Part shown: positions 49,926 to 60,060 of the stretch, piece by piece
Layout of the letters: each line of letters begins with the position of its first letter
How positions within the stretch are numbered: the first letter of the stretch is position 1
From: Phoronis australis
Taxonomy: Eukaryota; Phoronida; Phoronidae
Reading direction: 5' to 3'
DNA: 64,000 bases
Assembly: GCA_002633005.1 (NCBI GenBank)
Contig: NMRA01000468.1
Location: forward strand, 1 to 64,000
Notes under the pieces: generated by a model
What the model saw: the letters and a program-made list of their open reading frames with translations, nothing else
Told to the model about the DNA's origin: nothing
The model's database searches: none
Made by a program: the position numbers and the translations under genes

Positions 49926-52373
49926 TTCCTGGTGCATGGGGGTACATTCGAACCAGGCCGGAGTACCCCTTGGTTACGAGCATGGCGAAAGTGCCTCTGT
50001 AGAAAATTGATTTGCCGACGAATGCGCCGGAAGAAGTATCACTCCATCTTGAAATCCGATAACACCCATATAAAAGAATGGGTTCAGTCCTGATGCAGGT
50101 GTAGTCGGCTGAGGGCATTGGCGCGAAAGAAAAACACGAGCCTACTGTTGTACTACACTTGATCCTTGTTGCCACTGAAAGGCGGCTCTGCCAGCATTTC
50201 TCGCAGACGTTTTCCAAGAAATTCTATTTCCATTCGCGGAGTGTCGTAGGTGACCTGACTCCTTGTCCAGTGAGGCTGCAAGAAGAGCGGATGCTACATT
50301 GAGATCGTAAATTTCATCTTGCGAATAACGTGTAAACTGTAAGTGTCCAAATTTATTCATTGAGTATGATTTATAACCTCTTAGATGTTCAGTAGATGCA
50401 TGGAATTACACGAACGTGGACTCATTATAGTCGTGAGAGACCAACTTAGCTTGGAGTAAGTTACTCTCACTGTTTCCGATGCCTCTTCGATTATATATAT
50501 TAACATGTACATGTATTTAGATTTCTCAAATTCAGAAATATGCTGCTATAAGAGCGCCATGCAATATACAGCAGGGTTTTAAACAATCATAAGGCCAAGC
50601 TTTCCTTGAAAACCGGGTTAAGTCAATACAATGGTGTAGGACCAGCAACATCAAGTATTGTTTGGTGCCCGGTAAGGCCTGCAGCGTATGTTGTCTGGAG
50701 AGACTTACCGTTTATTCTCATTGCAGTGAAAATCTGGTGCCATGCTTATAGGGTTGAACTCAGAATTGAGTGTCATTACGTCAGTCAGTAAGATAGACAG
50801 ATAGATAGTTAATTTATTTATCTATTCATCAAAACAAATAGTCATGCATCGACACAAATCTTTTCTACTTGACAAGAGGTAGACTTGAATCAGTCGAAGG
50901 TAAACTAAGGTTCTACTAAAACTATATGTATAATAGTCACTGATTACTTCATTAGAAATATCAAAACAAGGCAAGTTTCCTTTCCGAAGCAAACTTCCGT
51001 TTCGATCGTTCCCAAATACTGAGGAACGTTGTTGCATCCACCTAGACACTTTGCATTCTTTAATGGCAAACTTCGTCTTTTTACCCAAAGTTTAACAATC
51101 TTTCAATCTTGATTTGAATCTGTTCTTTGCCAAACTACTTTTGGGCCGTGCTTAGAAAATGTCGAATTCCACAACATGCTCATTGAGTCGACTCGGTCAA
51201 AATATTAGTGCGCAGCTTGGTGACACCTTCCGCCAAAATAGTGCAAAAATATATATTTGACGGATTATACCTTCGCTTTCAACTAGGTTTATATGTTAAC
51301 CTTCTGGCTTCGGTAAAATCAGAAACGTTTGAGTTTTTCATTAGATTGAGCTAGTCACCACGACTTATAGGTCAGAGGTCATTTCAGCAGCTAGCCTATG
51401 TTTACAGGGTTGAGCCGATCGTACTTATTGATTCAATTGGTCGTTTTTGTGGCTTCTTCTACCCATCGTCATGCTTAGACTGTAACTTATCCTACTTTGG
51501 TATTACATTATACTCTAGTATTATGCTGGCATAGTTTTTCTACCACTTGAAGTGACGAAACAAACCGGCGTTTAAGAATGGAAAGCGGTCTTAGCAACCA
51601 GCCGTACGGCGTGTAAAACGCAGGGAACGTGCACCTGCTATGTCGAGGATGTTTTAAATGTAAGGCGAGATTATCGATTATTTTATACTGAAACGTGTTG
51701 TAATCATCCCGTGTGTCCCATCGCATGGTTTTGCTTAAGAAAGGTTCTAAGGGTTTTTAGAAGATTGCAAGTAAAGTTTAGCTTGGTTCAGAAGAAGATT
51801 TCTAATAGCTTTCCAAAAAGCGTCCGAGTACAGGGGAGCAACGGCTTTATAAAGAAATTGTTAAGGTTTAAAAGAACATTTCTAAACCGTTGTTCGTTTG
51901 AAGCTTCGAGTGGTATTTTTGTAAAATGAGAATATTATTTACTCAGAGCTTAAACTTTAGGAGTTCTACGCTCAGTGTAAACTATGAGTCCTGGCTGCTA
52001 AGCTTGTGACGTCAGAGCTCACAACATTTATTCATTTGATACTATTTAATTTTGCTATAACTCTGTTTCACATCCGATCGAGCTTGTAGTAGCTCTCGTC
52101 AGGTCTGTTTGTACATTTACATGGAGCACTGTCAGCCGGAGGTCTCAAAAAACATTGCAATCAATTAACGTACGAGTCAGAAAGTAGGTCATAGCATGAC
52201 AAAAACTCTCACACATGCATGTTGAAAAGGTGGGCTCATACAGGCTGGATAAAATCAATAATACACAATAGATATTTTGCTAAACATTGTACAGCAGAAA
52301 TGCCTATTGTTACTGTTAAAGAAAGTGAACTGCGAATGCGATTCTAGTGAAAAGAGTTTGTATGTAAAGAAAA

Positions 52374-52475
52374 TGGTGGTTTCTAACGGACAGTGTGGGT
52401 CATCAACATTGGGGGCTAGCAACTTGGTGGTTTCTAACGGACAGTGTGGCTTATCAAAATGGGGGGCTAGCAACT
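52374..52475 (+). repeat. Tandem duplication, 2 x 51 bp
   Basis: Units 52374-52424 and 52425-52475 both begin TGGTGGTTTCTAACGGACAG and end GGGGGCTAGCAACT, with a few internal changes. It lies at the left edge of the second LINE. Confidence 0.85.
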
Positions 52476-52479
52476 AGGA

Positions 52480-54243
52480 TAAAAAACCTTCCAAATATTT
52501 TCTTCACTTGGAAAATAGGCATTACACAAGTACGTTTATGCCTTTTTTGTGGAAATCTGACAATTCTAAAACCAATAGTGAAGAAGAGGTTATTCAGGAA
52601 AGCAAAACTTGTTATGAATTGAAAAATTATACAAATATAGACATTCTAACAATACCGCTTTAGAAACTCTTCTTGATAAGGTTTGTGTCTCCAAGCTGCA
52701 TGAGACAGAAAAAGAAAAATTCTCTAGAGGCCTCTTCTTACATATGAAGAAGTCACACAATGGTTGAAGAAAATGAAAAACAAGAGTCCAGGCTCTGATG
52801 GTTTTTCAGTGGAATTTTTGAAATTTTTTTGCAGGGCTGAAATTGGACATTTCGTTGTTCGTTCACTTAATTCTTGTTTTGCTGTTGGCCAGTTACACTG
52901 TATCATCAACACAGAAAGAGGGAGTGATTACCTGCATCCATAAGGGAGCAGATAAAGGTAAACATTGTTTGAAAAACTGGAGAACCATATCCTTACTCAA
53001 TGTGACATATAAATTGACTTCTTCGACTGTGGCTGAACGGTTCAAATCCGTTTTGGGAAAACTAATCAGTAAGGACCAGACAGGTTTTATTTCTGGAAGA
53101 AATATGAACGAAAATATCCGAGTGCTATGTGATTTAATGTTTTATGCCCAGGCAGCTAACAAACCTGGATTGCTTTTACTGATTGATTTTGAGAAAGCTT
53201 TTGATTCATTGTCGTGGAATTTTATTCAAAAAACTTTATCATTCCCTAATTTTGGTTGGTCGATCAGAAGGTGGGTGAAAGTCTTTTACGGTAATATTAA
53301 GTCCAGTGTTGTCGTAAATGCTCACCCATCTTCCTGGCTTAATATTTCGCGTGGCTGTAGACTAGGTGACCCTTTGTCTCCTTACATTTTCATATTGTGC
53401 GCGGAGACTTTGGCGTATTTAATCAAAAATAATAAAAATATTGTTGGTGTAGTTGTAGGAAATAAGGACTATTCGATTTCACACTATGCGGACGACACAT
53501 CAATTACGTTGGATGGGTCCAGTCGAATTTGTCATTGAATAGCACATTGAGTGTACTACACTTAATGTTTTCTAGTGTCTCCGGTCTCCAAGTGAATGTG
53601 GATAAAACAAAAGCCATATGGTTTGGAAGTAGAACTGGTAGTGATGGCGTGATTCCTACAAAAGAAAGTCTGTCTTGGACAAGTAATCTTTTAGATTTTT
53701 GGGGGTAGATTTTAACACTTAATTGGATAGTATGACGCATAAAAACTTCACTGCAAGAACAACTGAGATTAAGACTTAATTAAAAAGCTTGAGTCGACGA
53801 AATTTAACGCCGTTTGGTAGAGTAACTGTAATTAAAACATTAGCTACTACTAAACTGATTTTTTGTTGTCAAGTTTACCAAATCCACCAGTAAAAGTTTT
53901 GGATGAATTGAATACGACATTTTTTGATTTGTATGGTAGGCTCGTAATGATGCAATTAAACGACCTACGACCTGTTTAGGACTTGATCAAGGGGGACTTC
54001 AAATAGTTACTTTGGCATATCCCGTAGATATCTTAAAAGCCCTGCATCTAAAAGCGGTGAATTACTGTACTCACTCTACCCGTTCTTAAAGAATTTCGCT
54101 TCATTTGGAGATGACTTTATTGTCAAAGTTAACTTTAATTGGTACAAATTCCTACTGGCGCGACGTTTTTGGAAGTATGATATCTTTCTACAAGAAAAAT
54201 ATTGTTGCGAGTAAAGAGGACTTTTTGAATCAACCTTTATGGT
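52480..54243 (+). pseudogene. LINE reverse transcriptase relic, 5' part
   Basis: The linker is readable from about 52480, then KNKSPGSDGFSVEFLKFF, and after a shift EGVITCIHKG, LKNWRTISLLNVTYKL, LLIDFEKAFDSLSWNF (motif A), GCRLGDPLSPYIFILCAE (motif B) and SHYADDTSITLDGS (YADD). The longest open piece is 52843-53538; beyond it at least three shifts or stops occur. The last in-frame piece ends LNQPLWF exactly at the transposon insertion. Confidence 0.85.
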
Positions 54244-54247
54244 TTAA

Positions 54248-54405
54248 AGGCGAAGGCAACCTTTTTCCATGTCATTTTGAGCTAAAATAAGGTTGGTTGG
54301 TTATCCTAGACATATTTTCCACTTAATTACAGCTTTTCGTAATTTTATTAATTACTCGTCCACTCTTCCGGAAGTGACGTTTTAGGAGGCAAGCATTTCG
54401 CGCCA
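54248..54405 (+). repeat. Left 158-bp terminal inverted repeat of the THAP transposon
   Basis: It pairs with 55321-55478. Differences from the right copy cluster at four short places (for example GGTTGG/GATTG, TTAATTAC/TAGATTAC). The rest is identical, so the insertion is fairly recent. Confidence 0.9.
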
Positions 54406-54512
54406 AATTCTTTTCATATAGTCTGACTGTGAGAGCTGCCGAGTCAGTCATTGTTCTACCTTGGTTGTGTTAAGTTCCGTCGTCGTTTGCTTTCATTTAC
54501 AAGTCAGTCAAT

Positions 54513-54764
54513 ATGCCGCACTGTTGCTGCGTACCAGGATATACTAATTATCGGCTCACGCGCGCTTTGGGAGTACCTTTGCATCGCTTTCCGATGGATG
54601 ACACACTTCGCCGTACTTGGCTCGTTCGTGTGAAGAACGCAGCGTCACCCGTCCACGCAACGTACAAAGCAGTGGAGAATTACCGTGTGTGTGGCAAGCA
54701 CTTTCTGCCGTCCGATTACGAAAGGGATTTGTACGCTGAACTGATGAAGGTCCCTGCGAAACAA
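54513..54764 (+). CDS. THAP-type zinc finger, N-terminal part of a transposase (runs into gap)
   Basis: ATG at 54513 opens 84 codons before the Ns. The THAP (C2CH) module is clear: MPHCCCVPGYTN, LHRFPMDD, LRRTWLVRVKN (conserved Trp) and YRVCGKHFLPSDYE (C-x2-H pair and the F-x-x-x-D/F block). THAP modules bind specific DNA, here presumably the element's own ends. The second zinc ligand, normally Cys before the Asn (GC-x-N), is Tyr10 here. A single G-to-A change would explain it, so zinc binding may be lost in this copy. Catalytic residues would lie in the gap. After the gap the same frame, if the gap length is true, ends YSPMESGGDNC and stop. Confidence 0.7.
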
Positions 54765-55218
54765 NNNNNNNNNNNNNNNNNNNNNNNNNNNNNNNNNNNN
54801 NNNNNNNNNNNNNNNNNNNNNNNNNNNNNNNNNNNNNNNNNNNNNNNNNNNNNNNNNNNNNNNNNNNNNNNNNNNNNNNNNNNNNNNNNNNNNNNNNNNN
54901 NNNNNNNNNNNNNNNNNNNNNNNNNNNNNNNNNNNNNNNNNNNNNNNNNNNNNNNNNNNNNNNNNNNNNNNNNNNNNNNNNNNNNNNNNNNNNNNNNNNN
55001 NNNNNNNNNNNNNNNNNNNNNNNNNNNNNNNNNNNNNNNNNNNNNNNNNNNNNNNNNNNNNNNNNNNNNNNNNNNNNNNNNNNNNNNNNNNNNNNNNNNN
55101 NNNNNNNNNNNNNNNNNNNNNNNNNNNNNNNNNNNNNNNNNNNNNNNNNNNNNNNNNNNNNNNNNNNNNNNNNNNNNNNNNNNNNNNNNNNNNNNNNNNN
55201 NNNNNNNNNNNNNNNNNN
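54765..55218. other. Assembly gap (454 N)
   Basis: Unknown bases inside the THAP transposon. Long ORFs drawn across it are artefacts. The true length may differ. Confidence 1.
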
Positions 55219-55320
55219 AATACTCGCCGATGGAAAGTGGTGGCGACAATTGTTGAAAAACAGCACAAAACAAAAGTAGAATAGAACAGATTCGCACGGT
55301 AAAGTCAACGCAAAACCAAG

Positions 55321-55478
55321 TGGCGGGAAACGCTTGCCTCCTAAAACGTCACTTCCGGAGTAGCAGACGAGTAATCTATAAAATTACGAAAAGCTGTAAT
55401 TAAGTGGAAAATATGTCTAGGATAATCAACCAACCTTATTTTAGCTCAAAATGACATGGAAAAAGGTTGCCTTCGCCT
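55321..55478 (-). repeat. Right 158-bp terminal inverted repeat of the THAP transposon
   Basis: Mirror of 54248-54405, ending CCTTCGCCT next to the TTAA duplication. Confidence 0.9.
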
Positions 55479-55482
55479 TTAA

Positions 55483-56400
55483 TAGTAACTTGGCGATCGG
55501 AGGCACAAGTGTTTTTTGATAAGCCTTGGTTTGAAAAAGGCTTAGATTTATTAGAGATGTGCATACATCTGATGTTGATTTCGTTAGTTTAAACCATATG
55601 AAAAATGGGTTCGATGTAAAAACCAAATTTGTAGGATATAATGGAACGGTGTTGTTTATGTTCTAAGAAGGGTTGTTGACATATTTGTTCAGTCTTTAGT
55701 GACGTTAAGGAACCTTCTAAGTCAGAATGTAAACGGGAAGTAGGGTTAGGAGATAATTTAGATTGGAAGAAAATATACGCATTACCTTATGAAATTACAA
55801 AGGATCCCAACATCAGATGGTTCCAATTTAGAATACCGTACACAGGATTATTGCAACACCTTTTGAGTCAAAATCCGTGTTCGGAGTTCTAATTCATGTT
55901 CCTTTTGTAATAATGCTCCAGAGACGCTGTCACATCTTTTTTGGGAATGTCACCTTGTACAAGATATCTGGAAGGAATTCGGAAAGCTACTGCAAAAGTG
56001 TCTCATTCAGCTTTCCAACTGTCTGTCTTACGATAGTGTTATTCTTGGACTTTATGAGACGCACGGTTTTCTATTTAACATTTGCTTCTACTAGCCAAAC
56101 AGTACATTCACAAGGAGAGATGTCACAAACTTATATACCTAATTTTCACAAGTTTGTTACATACACTTATGAGAACTATAATGCTGAAAAATTAATTGCA
56201 TATAAAACATTGTATATGACAGCTTCTCTGCGAAATGGGAAAATGTTATTGTTCACGTTAACTCCATGTAGCAGTTGTTTACTTATACGAGATACGAGAA
56301 TGGTCTCCCCTGAGGTGCGCATGCGTGAATGAATGGATGTACTTATTTGTTTGTTTGTTTTTTTTAACTGTTTATAAATGATAATAAATAACTCAACTTA
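55483..56400 (+). pseudogene. LINE relic, 3' part after the transposon
   Basis: It resumes with NSNLAIGGTSVFFDKPWFEKG, later LDWKKIYALPYEITKDPNIR and WFQFRIPYTGLL, then the zinc knuckle CSFCNNAPETLSHLFWEC and LVQDIWKEFGKLL. It ends in a stop-rich tail. The 151-codon ORF at 55877-56332 is a different frame and not the protein. An AATAAATAA-type end at about 56382-56390 may be the LINE 3' terminus. Confidence 0.75.
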
Positions 56401-59400
56401 AGAAACTGTATAATTTTTTAGTTTCCAATTGCTTCTTCTAGCTCGGTAATAACATTAATAAATTATTTCTTTTCGTAGGCGGGCAACAAAAGTTATATGC
56501 GTAATTTTCGTAAGTAAATTAACCTTACGTCTACCTCTGTTTTAGAATAAAATACCATTAAAATCATGAGCGATAACTATGGGAAATCCCAGAGACGGTT
56601 TTTGAGCATTTTAATCAAAGTTCTAATGCAGAAAAGTTGATGAATGCTGACGTTGAAAGGACTTTTTTATCAATGCACTTTTAAAAAATGACATTTTGCC
56701 AAAAACCTAAGGTCAAGTGGCCACCAGAATGGTACAGTAGTGTGAATGAAATGGTTAGATTTGCCTAGATTCCTAGCTTAAAAAAGTATTTACTTTTATG
56801 AATTGACAGTTGCTAGTTACTTAAATATTTCAAAAAGAAGACAACATTCTTATTACGGCTACATGAAACAAGCATGCTGTTAATTTATGTCACGTACTCC
56901 TGTACAATTAGACTCTACAAAAGCGAATCCAGCTCTTCATGAAAGGGGTACAAGAAAATGAAAGGTTTTTAAAAAGCATTTTATCACAACCACTACACAA
57001 ATGAACTAGTAACTTTAGCCACTAGCATATGTAGAAGATGGTGACGTTGTAATAACACTGAAGCTTCCGCTGACTTTAATCAACATGCATTTTATGATAA
57101 ATATTTTATTCTGGTGCATTTGTATATACGCCACCGCTTGCAAACAACCCTTGCATGCCCTACTATTGATAAATGAGACATCCAGAGAATATCTTTCTGT
57201 TGCTTACTGTAATGAAAGCTTTTCATGCAAGAGGTCCAAGTAAAATGATAAGTTTTTGGAAAGCTGCATGCTGAAATTGAGAACAATGAACGTATAAAGC
57301 CCTCGGGAACAATTGTCTGATTTGTGTCTTAAAACTAACTTTTTTCTGAAGACATACATGACGCGTCATCTAGCTCTGGCCTATAGCTTTCCGAATGTCG
57401 ACGTTATGTGGTTCTTTAAACGTTTATGATGTCGTGTATTGCTTCGCCTGACGTTATTCCACGTATAAAACGACTCACTCGATCCCTTCTTGGTCCTTCT
57501 AAAGCATTCTGACAGGATCTCCCGTTTGCTATGGGCATCAGTCACTTTATCGGCAATTTTTGAGAGAAAAAAAGAAAAATTCTACTATCGAGGACAGATA
57601 TAATCTGAGTGCAAATATACACGGCCATTGAAGCGATCACTTCATTCTGAATGATTTTTGATGTTCATTTATCGTTTTTTCCCTATTCCATATGCTGGTG
57701 GAGTATTTTATCGCGTGTGAACAACATTTCTAATATTACCAAAAAGTTGCATTGATTTGAACACGCGCTTGTGCTGTCATCTTTTTGTTCGCGGAGCGAC
57801 AAATTTTGTATTCCGTACAGCACCGCAGAACCTTCGATGGCTCGATTTTGGGGCTAAAAATATTTTGAAATCACGTGAAATTTCTTCAGGTCCAAAAAGT
57901 TTCCTTCAGTGATTAACCCCTGCAGGTTAGTACCACTTATTCAAAACGTTAGTTTTGGCTACTTGAGGCAATTGCCGATAAGGAATGACGACGAGAGGGG
58001 TGTGTCTGAAAGCAGAAAAAATTCTAGCACCTTTTCCCTCAGGTGAGTGAGGGTCCTGGTACCACTGCTTCAATGATATTTTTCATCACGTGAATATTTT
58101 TCTTGTGAATAAGTCTGTTGACAAGTTCTGTTGATCATATACGGTGAGGATGTCTGCGGTTGCTCGTGGTGTGCCATCATCAGCAGCCTCCTTGTGACAA
58201 CGGAGGTTTTCCTGAGGTTGCAATATTCTATGCGCACCATCAGCATTGGTTAAGGGTTCGCCAATCAGATCTGTGTATTCGTGCTTGTCTGATGTAGTCT
58301 CGAAAAAATGCAATACTTGCATAAGCCTGTTTCCGACATCTTTTGGCCTGTATACAAACCACTTTTGAATCTCTCCAACCACCCACTAGGTCTGAAATAC
58401 TGGTCTGTGTCATGAATGTTCATATCCTTTCGGTGGATAGATCCGATTTTTCAGATACATTGTGTTCTTATAGTCGATGGGATGTTCTCGTTGACCAGCA
58501 TCTGTTACTAAACTTGGCCATCGTCATACGAACCAGCTTCTAAGTATTGGCTGTCGAAGTCATTGAGGAATGGTTCGTGTTGAGAAGTTTTTGAGCCTTC
58601 TAGATCGTGATGCCCAGAGGATGTTTCCCACTGCTAATGAACTACATCGGATTCCTGTTACGCATGGGCGGCGCAGCCCCCTATGGTGCGCCGCCCATGT
58701 TAAGCTTAAGGGTTCTGTTGTTTTGACGGATTCAAACTTGCATAACGTGTAGGTCCTTTAGCGCATTCTCAACATCATGTAAAATAAATTAACAAGTATG
58801 GTTCGAGGTGTATTAGCAGAGTGAATGGAATGATGTTGAAATAGGGATTTTTCGCGTGGACTCATAACAAAAAATCCAAAAATATATTATGCTTACGTAC
58901 CCGTTTAAACCAAAGACCTAGCAGGGAGCCTGTGCGTTTTGCCTTGTGAGACGCCCCAGACATTCCACGGATTGTTTGGTCTTCCAATCTACGATGCCAA
59001 GCGCAGTAGTGTACCCTAGTTTAAAAAGATGTTGATTCACTTTAATTCCGACTTGTACTGACATAGGTCCATCATTCTGATATTTAAAGACATTCCGATA
59101 TGGAAAATTAATCTTGAAATAAACTCTTCAATTAAAATGTCTCCATCATTTCTATATACCCTTATTATAAAATAGGCTTATGCCACATTTGACGTCATAG
59201 CGTAAAGAGTTCGTTTCAATGGCGTCCTTTTCTCGCGCTGAGCATGACGACATGCTGTGCGGTAGATGGAGCTGTATGTCAACTGTAAAAAAATACAAAC
59301 ATGAGGGCATGTGTAGTCAATAATGGCGCCTCGAAACTCTACGTATGTAGTAATGGACAACATATACAAGTTAGTTAGTGGAAAACCGCGTATGAAATTT

Positions 59401-59554
59401 AGTGTGGTCACCGCTCCCGAGCCCAGAACTCACCTCTCAGTACTCAGTCGCCTAGAAAACATTTTGAAACCAGTTTGATAACCATAAATGATCCACTGAA
59501 AAACGTTGATTTCCGTGATTTAAAAGCGGGTTAGTTGCTGCTTTAAATCTAAAT
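56400..59554. other. Intergenic region before PLAC8
   Basis: No supported gene. It contains a perfect 13-bp hairpin at 58663-58699 and a protein-like but broken minus-strand stretch at 58086-58560 that may be an old transposon relic. Confidence 0.45.
58663..58699. repeat. Perfect 13-bp hairpin CATGGGCGGCGCA / TGCGCCGCCCATG
   Basis: Two exact 13-base arms with an 11-base loop (GCCCCCTATGG). The arm TGCGCCGCCCATG recurs at 60614-60632 as GTGCTGCGCCGCCCATG, at the end of a GC-rich element in PLAC8 intron 2. Confidence 0.8.
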
Positions 59555-59710
59555 CAAGGGGCGGATCCAGGATTTTGAGTAAGGGGGAGCCAGGGCAGAG
59601 TATTAGCTTAGATTTTGCCGTCAGACATTCGCACCTCGAACTGCTAAATGTAATATGGGAGAATTTTAGGGGGGTCATGGCCCCTTGGCCCCCCTCTAAG
59701 TCTGTCACTG
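59555..59710 (+). mobile_element. hAT-like MITE family B, copy 4
   Basis: It starts CAAGGGGCGGATCCAGG and ends CCTCTAAGTCTGTCACTG, with the family interior (GGCAGAGTATTAGC, GCCGTCAGACATTCGCACC, GGGAGAATTTTAGGGG). It lies about 230 bases before the PLAC8 start codon, so it may lie in its promoter or 5' intron. Confidence 0.75.
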
Positions 59711-59943
59711 CAAATCACTGTTTTACCGACATAAATAATTCATTTTTCAGTTCATTTGCAGTTGATTATTATGCCAACAATAGATCTGCCTGGGTGCAGG
59801 GAACCTGATAACTTACATGTACCTAGCTAGGTTACTGTGGACAGGTGGTGAAATTTCTCAATTCCCAAAGGTATTCCTTGTACTTATACCAAGATATGTA
59901 TGGTGTGAAAATGTTGATTCTCTTGTTTATAGAGTGACAAAAG

Positions 59944-60060
59944 ATGGCACAGATTAACAAAGAGTCATACGGTTATGACCAGCCTGGACAACCTCCGTCA
60001 TATCAACCCGCACCAATGCCATATGGCGCTCACAGGGACGCTGTCATGGCCCAGCCTACG
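59944..60060 (+). CDS. PLAC8 coding exon 1
   Basis: 117 bases, 39 codons, ATG to CCTACG before GTATGT, phase 0. Encodes MAQINKESYGYDQPGQ, the PPSY motif and QPAPMPYGAH. Confidence 0.85.

Larger units (their letters stand above)
47750..52373. other. Intergenic region without a gene
   Basis: No supported coding region. It holds the second copy of a dispersed repeat (48790-48870), a GC-rich palindromic repeat (49770-49925), and a GATA/TAGA-type short run near 50790. The ORF at 49654-49923 lies across the palindromic repeat and is not believed. Confidence 0.45.
54248..55478 (+). mobile_element. THAP-domain DNA transposon with TTAA target duplication (Kolobok-like)
   Basis: It is bounded by TTAA at 54244-54247 and 55479-55482 and carries 158-bp terminal inverted repeats (54248-54405 and 55321-55478) differing at few positions. 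The termini start AGGCGAAGGCAACC. Deleting the element plus one TTAA joins LINE codons PLWF to NSNLAIGGTSVFFDKPWF in frame, which proves insertion and dates it after the LINE. Internal sequence begins a THAP-domain ORF and then meets a 454-N gap. TTAA duplications are made by piggyBac and Kolobok. A THAP domain argues against piggyBac and, as I recall, fits Kolobok. Total size (about 1.2 kb with the gap as drawn) is small for an autonomous element, so it is either deleted or the gap is undersized. Confidence 0.85.
52476..56400 (+). mobile_element. Second LINE relic (L1/Tx1-like), split by a DNA transposon
   Basis: LINE sequence runs 52476-54243, is interrupted by a THAP transposon (54248-55478), and resumes to about 56400. 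It starts in the endonuclease-RT linker (KPSKYFLHLENRHYTS), so it is 5' truncated. Many frameshifts show it is older than the LINE at 44-46 kb. The C-terminal knuckle CSFCNNAPETLSHLFWEC is readable at about 55890-55945, after the insertion. Confidence 0.8.

Noticed and set aside
54513-55308. ORFs of 190-250 codons crossing the gap on both strands
   Set aside because: Most of their length is N. Only the first 84 codons of the + frame show a domain.
55877-56332. 151-codon + ORF
   Set aside because: The LINE protein is in a different frame here (zinc knuckle CSFCNNAPETLSHLFWEC).
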